This document shows, in pieces, positions 38,952 through 46,890 of a DNA stretch of 48,963 bases (the first letter of the stretch is position 1; every line of letters begins with the position of its first letter). Made by a program: the position numbers and the translations under genes. The DNA is from Alphaproteobacteria bacterium 43-37 (GTDB lineage: Bacteria > Pseudomonadota > Alphaproteobacteria > 43-37): assembly GCA_001897475.1 (NCBI GenBank), contig MKSY01000025.1, positions 1 through 48,963 of the forward strand, read 5' to 3'. The notes beneath the pieces were generated by a model. It did not search any database. It was given only the letters and a program-made list of their open reading frames with translations, and was not told the DNA's origin.

Positions 38952-39640
38952 GAACGCTCAAAATTCTCGGATTTTTTCTGACCTACCCTGAGCAAGAACA
39001 TATTCAAGTAGTTGATGAATGCGCTGCCATACTGCGATCCGAGAAATGGCTTTCCGATAAGGGGCTCGAGAAAGTCCTTCATGCTGCCCGTCATTTCAAG
39101 GAACATAGTCTACTTGACCTTCAAGAAGACTATGTGGCCTTGTTTGACAGGACGCCATCGCTTTCGTTACATCTGTTTGAGCATGTACACGGCGACTCCC
39201 GCGACCGGGGACAAGCACTGGTTGATCTCTTGCAAGTCTACGAAGATGCTAAACTCTTCATCGACAGGGAAGAAATGCCGGATTATTTGCCGCTTTTCAC
39301 GGAGTATGTCGCCACGTTGCCGCATAAGCAGGCGTCGGAAACGATGGGCAGCGTTGTGAATATCCTTTCTTCCCTTGTAGGTCGCCTGAGAAACAGGGAG
39401 TCGTTTTATGCCGACTTCTTGGATGCGATGATCGAGACGGCGGCGCGGTCACCCGATCCGAAAGCTGTTGAAGAATACCTGAGCAAATCTTCCGGCAAGG
39501 CTCTGAGTCACGCTGAAATGGACAGACAATGGGAAGAGCCGCCCACCTTTGACAATACAAACATTGGTCAGGATTCAGGATGTCCGAAGGCTGAAGAAAT
39601 GCTGGCACACATGAGAGATTACACGCAAGAGAGGCAATAA
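38948..39640 (+). CDS. narJ: nitrate reductase assembly chaperone
   Basis: NarJ is the system-specific chaperone that holds NarGH until the molybdenum cofactor is inserted and the complex docks on NarI. The 230-residue, mostly helical protein has the family N-terminus (KILGFFLTYPEQ), the DLQEDYVALFDRTPSLSLHLFEH segment in two adjoining parts (residues about 57-79) and PDYLPLFTEYVA. It overlaps the small Cys-rich gene as ATGA and narI follows 2 bp later. Confidence 0.95.
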   Translation: MRTLKILGFFLTYPEQEHIQVVDECAAILRSEKWLSDKGLEKVLHAARHFKEHSLLDLQEDYVALFDRTPSLSLHLFEHVHGDSRDRGQALVDLLQVYEDAKLFIDREEMPDYLPLFTEYVATLPHKQASETMGSVVNILSSLVGRLRNRESFYADFLDAMIETAARSPDPKAVEEYLSKSSGKALSHAEMDRQWEEPPTFDNTNIGQDSGCPKAEEMLAHMRDYTQERQ

Positions 39641-39642
39641 CA

Positions 39643-40335
39643 ATGAGTAATTTTCTAAACTTCTTCCTCTTTCAGATTTTCCCTTATATTGCGAGCGTGG
39701 CTTTCTTGCTCGGCTGTCTGCTGCGCTTTGACCGTGATTCTTATTCGTGGCGCACAAAATCCAGCCAGATTCTGCGCCGCAAGCAATTGATTGCAGGCAG
39801 CGTCCTTTTTCATGTGGGGATGCTAACCATCCTGGTGGGCCATTGCGTCGGCCTTTTGACGCCTATATGGATTTTTGAATCGCTTGGCATTTCACACAGT
39901 GTAAAACAGATTCTGGCAATGGTGGCAGGTGGTATCGCTGGATTTTTCTGCTTTATCGGCCTGTGCCTTCTCCTACACCGTCGCTTGTTTGAACCAAGAA
40001 TTCGGAAGAATAGCTCATTTTTAGATATTGCAGTTTTGGTGCTGTTGCTGGCGCAGCTTGCTCTTGGCTTTTTGACCATTCCGATATCCATGCATCACCT
40101 CGACGGGCATGAGATGGTGAAGTTCATGAACTGGGCACAGCACATCGCCACCTTCCGTGGCGGAGCACATGAGTTCATCGTGGACGTTTCTTTGGTTTTC
40201 AAGTTGCATATCACGCTGGGCTTTCTCTTGCTATTGATCTTCCCGTTCACGCGCCTTGTACACGTGTTGAGCGCACCCATATCCTACCTTGTCCGGCCAT
40301 ATCAAATTGTTTGTAAAAGGGCGACCAAATCTTGA
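39643..40335 (+). CDS. narI: respiratory nitrate reductase gamma subunit
   Basis: NarI is the dihaem cytochrome b that oxidises quinol on the periplasmic side and anchors NarGH. The 230-residue protein has five predicted helices. The candidate haem histidines lie in FHVGMLTILVGHCVG (about residues 57-71) and in LHITLGFLLLLIFPFTRLVHV (two adjoining segments, about 187-207), as in the family. It ends the nar operon. Confidence 0.95.
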   Translation: MSNFLNFFLFQIFPYIASVAFLLGCLLRFDRDSYSWRTKSSQILRRKQLIAGSVLFHVGMLTILVGHCVGLLTPIWIFESLGISHSVKQILAMVAGGIAGFFCFIGLCLLLHRRLFEPRIRKNSSFLDIAVLVLLLAQLALGFLTIPISMHHLDGHEMVKFMNWAQHIATFRGGAHEFIVDVSLVFKLHITLGFLLLLIFPFTRLVHVLSAPISYLVRPYQIVCKRATKS

Positions 40336-40408
40336 TAAAAGTTCCTGCTCTTGGGAGTGAAGTCAACAGCGGCACAAAGCCCTCTTGCGCAATAATTAAG
40401 AAGGCAGC

Positions 40409-40422
40409 TTGATCTACATCAA
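40409..40422 (+). promoter_or_regulatory. Fnr/Dnr-type box and promoter of hemN
   Basis: TTGATCTACATCAA is a perfect palindrome. TATTGT at 40444-40449 is a plausible -10. With the box at -41.5 the start would be near 40456-40457, which is the hemN ATG itself, so the transcript appears leaderless. Confidence 0.82.
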
Positions 40423-40455
40423 GGACGTCAGGTATTGTCGACGTATTGTTCATCC

Positions 40456-41805
40456 ATGATACGCGAAGAAACAGTGAAATTAATTCAAAAATACGGTGGT
40501 GCCGTTCCAAGATATACAAGCTATCCCACGGCAGTTGAGCTTCATGCCGGCTTTATGGAAGCCGACGCGATATCGCAACTAGAAAATCTTGATGAAAAAG
40601 AAGCTGTTTCTGTTTATGTACATATCCCATTTTGCCACAGTCTTTGCCACTATTGCGGATGCCATACAAAAATCGTCAGCCATACGGAAGTAATTTCTAC
40701 CTATGTGGATATGCTGTGCAACGAAATCAGAATTGCTGCATCTCATGTGACGGCAAAAATAAAAATATCACGTATCCACTTTGGTGGAGGCTCTCCTAAC
40801 TATGCCCCCGTATCGGATATTGAAAAAATCCTAAATACGCTTCGAGCCTGTTTCTTTGTTGATGATAGAATGCGGGTAGATATGGAGTGTGATCCACGCC
40901 TCCTGACTGAAGAAAAAATCACAGCTTTGTCTCGCATCGGAATTGGCCGTGTAAGCCTGGGTGTACAAGACTTTGATGAAAATGTGCAAAAGGCGGTTCA
41001 CCGTATCCAGCCGTTAGAACACGTTCAGGATCAAGTTAAGTTCTTACGCCGCGTCGGTATCAACGACATCAATTTTGATTTGATCGTGGGACTACCAGTA
41101 CAAACATTTGATTCAGTGCGAAAAACAGTGATGGAGACAATAAAAATCAGGCCATCGCGCATTGCCGTTTTTGCATACGCGCACGTACCGTGGATGAAGA
41201 AACATCAAAAATTGCTAGAACAGTATCGTTTCCCCACGCCGCAAGAGCGTTTCATGATGCAGGAAGATGTCAATACCGCACTCTGCCAGGCGGGGTATAT
41301 CCCCATAGGCATAGATCACTACGCCCTACCGGAAAGCAGCCTTTTGCAAGCACAATCTCTCGGCACCATGCGACGTAACTTCCAAGGGTACACAGATGAT
41401 GTCGCAACCACGATTCTTGGTTTCGGGCTATCCGCAATTAGCCAGTTCAAGAATGCTTATACGCAAAACAGCCTCGACGCACCTTCCTATAGGAAGGCCA
41501 TCGATGCCGGAAGATTGCCTGTGGCCAAAGGCTACGTCATGACTCCCATAGACATTGAAACAGGGTGGGCGATCATGCAGCTTATGTGTTATTCTCAGCT
41601 GGACATAAGCAAATGCCCTGGTGTGCCGATAGCGCACGAAAAGTTAGAAGAGCTGGAGCGCGATGGAATTATTCGCACCAACGGCAGCATCATCGTGATT
41701 ACACAGATGGGGAAACCTTTTACACGAGTTGTCGCTTCGTGTTTTGATCCCTACTTCCAAGCAGAAAACTACAAAAAGGAAGGTCGTCATGCCCAAGCCA
41801 TCTAA
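40456..41805 (+). CDS. hemN: oxygen-independent coproporphyrinogen III oxidase
   Basis: HemN decarboxylates coproporphyrinogen III without oxygen, a step needed for the haems of NarI under anoxia. The 449-residue radical-SAM protein has KYGGAVPRYTSYPTA at the N-terminus, the cluster motif CHSLCHYCGC in YVHIPFCHSLC (about residues 55-70), HFGGGSPNY and the late NFQGYTDD segment. I chose the ATG at 40456; a TTG at 40435 would add seven residues but lies upstream of the inferred transcription start. It overlaps nnrS by 17 bp. Confidence 0.95.
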   Translation: MIREETVKLIQKYGGAVPRYTSYPTAVELHAGFMEADAISQLENLDEKEAVSVYVHIPFCHSLCHYCGCHTKIVSHTEVISTYVDMLCNEIRIAASHVTAKIKISRIHFGGGSPNYAPVSDIEKILNTLRACFFVDDRMRVDMECDPRLLTEEKITALSRIGIGRVSLGVQDFDENVQKAVHRIQPLEHVQDQVKFLRRVGINDINFDLIVGLPVQTFDSVRKTVMETIKIRPSRIAVFAYAHVPWMKKHQKLLEQYRFPTPQERFMMQEDVNTALCQAGYIPIGIDHYALPESSLLQAQSLGTMRRNFQGYTDDVATTILGFGLSAISQFKNAYTQNSLDAPSYRKAIDAGRLPVAKGYVMTPIDIETGWAIMQLMCYSQLDISKCPGVPIAHEKLEELERDGIIRTNGSIIVITQMGKPFTRVVASCFDPYFQAENYKKEGRHAQAI

Positions 41806-42967
41806 TTCCCTTTTCGCAGCGCCTTTCTGGGGTCGCGGATTTAGGCCATTTTTCTTTCTTGGCTCACTTTTTAGTATTGTGAGTCTCAGTATTTGGGGAG
41901 CATTTTATGCTGGCTTCAACATCGCACCACCAACGTTCCTTCTCGATCCCGTATCCTGGCACGCGCATGAAATGGTTTATGGGTTCAGCATAGCGATTGT
42001 CTCGGGCTTTCTGTTGACGGCTGTTGCGAACTGGACGGGTGGAGCGCCCGTGCGGCAGATACACCTGATGTTTCTTGCTGCCCTGTGGATTGCGGGGCGA
42101 ATTGTCATGGGCATTGATTTGGGGTTACCGACATGGTGCATTGCCGCTGTTGAGGTATCGTTTGTTCCAGCACTGGCACTTTCTCTGGCTATCCCGCTTT
42201 TTCGGAGCTGGAACAAGAGAAACTTTATTTTCCTGACGCTCTTGACGGCGCTTTTTGCTAGCGATGTATGGTTTTTCATGCGTGATGATATTGTAGCGCT
42301 TCATGTGGCGATCATGATGATCCTGATGATGGTATCGTTGATCGGTGGACGAATTATTCCAGCATTTACCGTGGCCTCGCTACGCCGTCGTGGCATCATG
42401 GCGTCTCAAACCGATCAGTCAAAGCTGGATATGCTGGCACTATTGTCGCTGCTAGCCGTCACGCTTTGTCTGGTATTTACCAAGGAAACACCTATTCTCG
42501 GCATCACGGCAGCCGTATCGTGCGTCATTCACGGCCTACGGATGCGCCATTATCATACGCCCAAAGCTATGGCAGAACCGTTACTGTGGATTCTTCATGC
42601 GGGTTATGCGTGGCTAGTGGTTGGGCTTGCTCTTCTGGCCCTTTCAGGTTTCGGGCTCTTCGATATTAAGGCCGTTATCCACGCGCTGACGGCGGGTTGT
42701 ATTGGTTCTATGACCTTAGGGATGATCTGCCGCGTGTCATTGGGCCATACGGGGCGCGAGCTGAAGATCGGCAATCTGACCGTCTCATCGTTTTACGCTA
42801 TTCAACTCGCGGCGGCCATACGTGTTTTTGGCCCTATGTTTGCACCAGCCTATACCAGCGAGTGGATTATTTCCTCAGCCGTATTGTGGACATTTTGTTT
42901 TTCGGCCTATATCGTGGTGTATATGGGGATGCTTTTCAGTCCGCGTCCAGATGGGCAGGAAGCCTAA
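41789..42967 (+). CDS. nnrS: NnrS family membrane protein
   Basis: NnrS is a haem- and copper-containing membrane protein associated with nitric oxide stress and denitrification. The 392-residue protein has about 12 predicted helices. It shows the family N-terminus FWGRGFRPFFFLG, HAHEMVYGF (about residues 54-62), the GGRIIPAFT motif near 187-195 and the C-terminal LGMICRVSLGHTGREL. I chose the ATG at 41789, which has AAGGAAGG just upstream; longer frames lie inside hemN. It is cotranscribed with hemN and ends convergently against the regulator gene. Confidence 0.93.
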   Translation: MPKPSNSLFAAPFWGRGFRPFFFLGSLFSIVSLSIWGAFYAGFNIAPPTFLLDPVSWHAHEMVYGFSIAIVSGFLLTAVANWTGGAPVRQIHLMFLAALWIAGRIVMGIDLGLPTWCIAAVEVSFVPALALSLAIPLFRSWNKRNFIFLTLLTALFASDVWFFMRDDIVALHVAIMMILMMVSLIGGRIIPAFTVASLRRRGIMASQTDQSKLDMLALLSLLAVTLCLVFTKETPILGITAAVSCVIHGLRMRHYHTPKAMAEPLLWILHAGYAWLVVGLALLALSGFGLFDIKAVIHALTAGCIGSMTLGMICRVSLGHTGRELKIGNLTVSSFYAIQLAAAIRVFGPMFAPAYTSEWIISSAVLWTFCFSAYIVVYMGMLFSPRPDGQEA

Positions 42968-43665
42968 CAGGGTGTTTCTTGCGGAAGCAGATCACAAAAA
43001 TCTGTTAGTTTAGCAATGTTGGAAATGATGATATCGCGATCTTTTACTTCAACGCCATAAGGCTCTAGCTTCGCAAGCGCCCGCGAAAATGTCTCTGCCT
43101 TGATGTTGAGGCGCGTTGAGATAATCGACTTGTCGTAAGGTAAATCCACCAGCCACCCCTCAGTACCCTGTTTTTCCTTGCGGCAGAAGCGGATAAGAAA
43201 CGCACCGATCCGTTGGGGTGCGGTGCGCGTCGTTACTTGCTCCAGTTGCTGCACAAGGTAGTGCTGTCGTGCAGCGATCGCACCAAGCATACGCAGGGCA
43301 AAGCGGCTGTCTTCCTCGATTTTCCGCACAAAAAAATTGCGAGGAACTTCGACAAGGACAACATCTTCTATCGCCTGCGCGTTGACCGGATACATTCTGC
43401 TGTCATTAAAAACAGCCGCCTCAGCGAAAGACTCGCCGGGGCCAAAAACATGGATAATGACTTCATCTCCATCCCGCGAGGGGCGGTAAAGTTTCACCCA
43501 TCCCTGCAGAATGATAAAGAAAGATTCAGCAGTGTCCCCCATAGCAAATATATCACGCCCTTTAGCATAGCTTTTCTTGTGGCATTGAGCCGCAAGCTGC
43601 TCCAGCGTGTTCGTGTCGATACTCTGAAAGAGAGACGTTTTCTTAAGGGCGCTTGTCAAGTTCAT
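42964..43665 (-). CDS. Crp/Fnr-family regulator of the Dnr/NnrR type
   Basis: The 233-residue protein has an N-terminal cyclic-nucleotide-like beta-barrel (about residues 15-110), a dimer helix and a C-terminal winged helix. The recognition helix reads ETFSRAL (Glu191, Ser194, Arg195), the E-x-x-S-R set that in Fnr/Dnr proteins reads TTGAT half-sites. There is no N-terminal Cys cluster for an oxygen-sensitive [4Fe-4S] centre, so it is not a classical Fnr and is more like Dnr/NnrR/FixK proteins, some of which sense NO. It most likely controls the eight boxes in this window. Its stop codon overlaps that of nnrS (convergent), and no box is seen at its own promoter. Confidence 0.9.
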   Translation of the reverse strand: MNLTSALKKTSLFQSIDTNTLEQLAAQCHKKSYAKGRDIFAMGDTAESFFIILQGWVKLYRPSRDGDEVIIHVFGPGESFAEAAVFNDSRMYPVNAQAIEDVVLVEVPRNFFVRKIEEDSRFALRMLGAIAARQHYLVQQLEQVTTRTAPQRIGAFLIRFCRKEKQGTEGWLVDLPYDKSIISTRLNIKAETFSRALAKLEPYGVEVKDRDIIISNIAKLTDFCDLLPQETPC

Positions 43666-43922
43666 AGCAGGCTTCCGTGATTCTTTTACTCTTACATATG
43701 CAGCGCCGGATTAATCCCAAACAACCATAAATATAAGTGACGAAACGCTGTGTACAGTAAAAGCCCTTTGGGTTTTACCTATAACATCCTATTTTGTCAA
43801 GCAAAATTGTATTTTTCAGTGTGCGTGATAGCAAATATGGCTGGTCCGCAAGATGGGAATATGCGACCCGACAAACGCGCCAATGGATATAAAAAAGCCA
43901 AGCATTCTCAAGCTGTTCTGGT

Positions 43923-43936
43923 TTGATTCAGATCAA
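43923..43936 (+). promoter_or_regulatory. Fnr/Dnr-type box and promoter of the moa operon
   Basis: TTGATTCAGATCAA is identical to the narG box and a perfect palindrome. CATACT at 43959-43964 is a plausible -10, giving a start near 43971 with the box at -41.5. The rest of the gap 43666-43922 shows no gene or clear structure. Confidence 0.82.
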
Positions 43937-44028
43937 GTCCATCTTTCTACATATCCATCATACTGCAACAACAAATACGATTCGCCACGCCATATCAGTG
44001 TGGTAACGTTGAGCCTTTCGACCCTAAG

Positions 44029-44112
44029 TTCTTCTTTCTCGCAAGATATGTGGACGGAAAAGGCCGTGGTCGTTGGTGGAAATGCCAATGCCTCTCGACT
44101 TGGAAAGGAGAA
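44029..44112 (+). promoter_or_regulatory. candidate Moco riboswitch in the moaA leader
   Basis: The inferred leader (about 43971-44117) is roughly 147 nt. TTCTTCTTT (44029-44037) pairs with AAAGGAGAA (44104-44112) with one G-U, which hides the moaA ribosome-binding site. Inside are an ACGG-aaaagg-CCGT hairpin (44054-44067) and an 8-bp hairpin CGTTGGTG-GAAA-TGCCAATG (44071-44090) with a GNRA-type GAAA tetraloop. These pieces, and the place before moaA, fit what I remember of the Moco RNA motif found before E. coli moaA. The match is from memory and the fold is hand-drawn. Confidence 0.55.
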
Positions 44113-44117
44113 CAAAT

Positions 44118-45107
44118 ATGAAAGACGTCCCGCAGATTGCGGACAATTTTGGCAGGCGTTTCCCCTATCTGCGCCTGTCAATCACGGATGCTTGCAACTT
44201 CCGATGTTCGTATTGCTTGCCGGACGGCTACAAGAAAACCAGCAGTGAAAACTATCTGTCTTTAGAGGAAATATTCCGACTGGTGGCGGCTTTTGTCGGG
44301 CTTGGCGCGTGGAAGATCAGGCTGACGGGCGGAGAACCGACGGTACGGCCTGATTTCATCGAGATCGCGCACGGCATTTCAAAAATCCCAGGTATTCAGA
44401 AATTAGCCTTCACGACCAATGGATATAGATTGCCGGAACGAGCGAAAGACTATTTCGATGCGGGACTGAATGCGATCAATATTAGCATCGACTCTCTTAG
44501 GCCGAGGAAGTTTGAACAAATTACAGGCCACAACCGACTGGGCGAAATTCTAGAAGGGATGCAGGAATGCTTTCGCAGTGGGTTTAAAACAGTCAAAATA
44601 AATACCGTGCTTCTTAAGGGGATGAATGACAAAGAGATTGACGATTTCATTGATTTTGTAGCGGATAAACCCATATCAGTGCGGTTTATCGAGCTGATGC
44701 GTACAGGCAACAACGGCAACTACTTCGCGCAACACCATTTGCCTGGCACATATGTCACAGAGCGGCTGCTACAACTGGGTTGGAGTTTGAAGCCACGAGA
44801 AGAAGGTGCAGGGCCCGCGCAGGAATTTAAAAACAGCAACAGTATGGGGACTATCGGTTTGATAGCACCGTATTCTGAGGATTTCTGCAAGACTTGTAAT
44901 CGCTTGCGCGTATCAGCGAGGGGAAACCTACATCTATGTCTATTTGGTGAAGGAGGCTATTCCCTACGCCAGTTACTGCAATCAGACGATCAGCAGGAAG
45001 AACTTCAGAACAAGATTTTGTTCCTCATGAACTTTAAGAAATCAACCCATTTCTTGCATGAGGGGAATACGGGCATCACGCCGCACCTGGCCTCTATCGG
45101 CGGTTAA
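44118..45107 (+). CDS. moaA: GTP 3',8-cyclase
   Basis: MoaA is the radical-SAM enzyme that, before MoaC acts, starts molybdenum cofactor synthesis from GTP. The 329-residue protein has the N-terminal cluster motif CNFRCSYC (about residues 25-32), LTGGEPTVRPD, and the C-terminal second cluster in FCKTCNRLRVS with a later Cys (HLCLF). It ends in Gly-Gly, as active MoaA proteins do. I chose the ATG at 44118 with AAAGGAG 7 nt upstream. Confidence 0.96.
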   Translation: MKDVPQIADNFGRRFPYLRLSITDACNFRCSYCLPDGYKKTSSENYLSLEEIFRLVAAFVGLGAWKIRLTGGEPTVRPDFIEIAHGISKIPGIQKLAFTTNGYRLPERAKDYFDAGLNAINISIDSLRPRKFEQITGHNRLGEILEGMQECFRSGFKTVKINTVLLKGMNDKEIDDFIDFVADKPISVRFIELMRTGNNGNYFAQHHLPGTYVTERLLQLGWSLKPREEGAGPAQEFKNSNSMGTIGLIAPYSEDFCKTCNRLRVSARGNLHLCLFGEGGYSLRQLLQSDDQQEELQNKILFLMNFKKSTHFLHEGNTGITPHLASIGG

Positions 45108-45126
45108 AAACACACGGGAAAGCATC

Positions 45127-46158
45127 ATGAAACAAGCAAAAGAAGCACTAAAATTTGAGGTCAGCAACAATCCCAATTTCAAAATGATCGATGTGGGGCG
45201 CAAACGTCCAACACGCCGCCGTGCTGTTGCTTGCGGAAAAATCAAAATGAACCGAGAGGCTTTTGAGGCCATCCGTGACGAGACATTGCCGAAAGGGAAT
45301 GTACTGGCTCTGGCTGAAGCGGCCGGCATCATGGGCGCTAAGAAAGCATCCGACCTGATTCCCATGTGCCATACCTTGTCTTTGGATCAAGTCACAATCC
45401 ATTGCGATTTGAACGCTGCGGATCACAGCGTCACGGTTTACGCTCAAGCGGCGGCGTTTGCAAAGACGGGCGTTGAAATGGAGGCACTGGCTGGCGTCAA
45501 TACCGCTCTATTGACCATTTGGGATGTGACGAAGGGAACAGACCCAAACCTGTCAATTGAAAGCGTGCGCCTTTTGGTTAAGACAGGCGGTAAGAACGGG
45601 AACTGGACCAGCTCTGGCGGCATTCCGGCATGGCTGAAAGATCAGTTGCCGAGTGAACAATTTTTGGAAGGTAAAAAAGCCGCTATTCTGGTGATGAGCG
45701 ACCGTGCAGCGCAGGGAGTATATGCCGACGAGTCCGGCTCCTACCTTAAAAAACTTCTTGCGGATGCAGGCGCAGAAGTCATGGCTTACGAGGTCGTTCC
45801 CGATCACAAAGATAGTATTGCACAAGCGATAGTCGATATTTGCAAGTCATCGAAACCGGACCTTCTGCTGGCGTCTGGTGGTACGGGGCCAGGCCCACGC
45901 GATGTGACGCCGGAGGTTCTTGCGTCGATCAGTGACAGGATGCTAGATGGCTTGGGCGACATTCTACGAGCAGAGAGCCTGCATTATACCGACACTGCCT
46001 GGCTGTCACGCATGACGGCCGGCATGATCGGTGCAACGCTTCTGATTGCCTTGCCAGGCTCGCCGAAGGCAGTTCGAGAATGCTGGGAGATTCTTTCTCC
46101 CTTTCTGTCCGATGCACTCGAAAAAATAAAAAAGCAGGGGTTCGAGATAAAAAAATGA
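45127..46158 (+). CDS. moaCB: MoaC-MoaB fusion: cPMP synthase plus molybdopterin adenylyltransferase domain
   Basis: This 343-residue protein joins two cofactor enzymes. The N-terminal part (about residues 1-160) is MoaC, with KASDLIPMCHTLSLDQV (about 77-93) and the GVEMEALAGV stretch that makes cyclic pyranopterin monophosphate. The C-terminal part (about 175-343) is MoaB/MogA-like, with ILVMSDRAAQGVYADESG and LASGGTGPGPRDVTPE, and would adenylylate molybdopterin before metal insertion by MoeA. It ends ATGA into moaD. Confidence 0.94.
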   Translation: MKQAKEALKFEVSNNPNFKMIDVGRKRPTRRRAVACGKIKMNREAFEAIRDETLPKGNVLALAEAAGIMGAKKASDLIPMCHTLSLDQVTIHCDLNAADHSVTVYAQAAAFAKTGVEMEALAGVNTALLTIWDVTKGTDPNLSIESVRLLVKTGGKNGNWTSSGGIPAWLKDQLPSEQFLEGKKAAILVMSDRAAQGVYADESGSYLKKLLADAGAEVMAYEVVPDHKDSIAQAIVDICKSSKPDLLLASGGTGPGPRDVTPEVLASISDRMLDGLGDILRAESLHYTDTAWLSRMTAGMIGATLLIALPGSPKAVRECWEILSPFLSDALEKIKKQGFEIKK

Positions 46159-46397
46159 CAATAATTATTCAGCACTATGGGGTATTCAGAAATTTGGGTG
46201 ACAGCACGTCACTGGAGATTTCTCTGCCGACAACAATAAGCATTATTCGCAGGGCGATGGTGGAACAACTGGGTGAACAGCATAGTTTTCTGGTTGGGGA
46301 TTCGGTGATTGCCAATGATATAGATATTCTTCCAGATGCTTACGTTATTGAGGAACCATGCGCTCTCTCGATCCTCCCTCCGGTTTGTGGAGGTTGA
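46155..46397 (+). CDS. moaD: molybdopterin synthase small subunit
   Basis: MoaD is the ubiquitin-like sulphur carrier that donates sulphur as a C-terminal thiocarboxylate. The 80-residue protein ends in CGG, the required Gly-Gly terminus, and has the usual beta-grasp pattern (hydrophobic strands at 2-9, 20-24 and 71-76). It is divergent, so the call leans on the GG end, length and place between moaC and moaE. The ATG overlaps the moaCB stop codon. Confidence 0.88.
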   Translation: MTIIIQHYGVFRNLGDSTSLEISLPTTISIIRRAMVEQLGEQHSFLVGDSVIANDIDILPDAYVIEEPCALSILPPVCGG

Positions 46398-46398
46398 T

Positions 46399-46890
46399 AT
46401 GGAGGAGATTTACGTCCAGATTACAACAGACGAAATTAGCCTGGAAGATGCCATTATGAGAGTAAAAAGCCCCAATCATGGTGCAATCGATCTTTTTATC
46501 GGAGTGGTGCGAAACAATCACGACGGCAGAGAAGTTTCACGCATTACATACGATGCCCATGAAAAACTGGCCAAGAGGTCTCTTGCCGATATTTGCCGTA
46601 AAGCGATGGGATTTTGGCCGAACACACGCTATGCTGTTCTTCACTATAAGGGGGAATTGCCTGTCGGAGGCACAAGCATCGTGATTGCTGCCAGCTCCCC
46701 ACACAGGGCAGAAAGTTTCGAATCGTGCCGTTACGTTATAGAAGAAATCAAACTGCGCGCACCTATTTGGAAGAAAGAGCATTATCTTGAGGGCAAAAGC
46801 GAATGGCTCCCTGGGCATTCATTGAGGTATGACGCAGGATATGCTACAGAGCTTTGTTGCGGCAAGTGCTGCGGGGAAAAGCATGGCTGA
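46399..46890 (+). CDS. moaE: molybdopterin synthase large subunit with Cys-rich tail
   Basis: MoaE uses MoaD thiocarboxylate to convert cPMP to molybdopterin. The 163-residue protein has GAIDLFIGVVRNNHDGREV (about residues 29-47), SPHRAESFESCRYVIEEIK (about 99-117) with the active-site basic residues, and PIWKKEHY. The ATG at 46399 has GGAGG just upstream. The C-terminus CCGKCCGEKHG, with four cysteines, is not part of the usual MoaE and recalls the Cys motifs in NarH and in the small nar-operon protein. Confidence 0.93.
   Translation: MEEIYVQITTDEISLEDAIMRVKSPNHGAIDLFIGVVRNNHDGREVSRITYDAHEKLAKRSLADICRKAMGFWPNTRYAVLHYKGELPVGGTSIVIAASSPHRAESFESCRYVIEEIKLRAPIWKKEHYLEGKSEWLPGHSLRYDAGYATELCCGKCCGEKHG

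Noticed and set aside
33344..42967. Search for nitrite, nitric oxide or nitrous oxide reductase genes beside nar and nnrS
   Set aside because: None is present. The window supports nitrate to nitrite only, so I do not claim full denitrification.
42964..43665. Naming the regulator fnr
   Set aside because: No N-terminal Cys cluster for the oxygen-sensing [4Fe-4S] centre is present.
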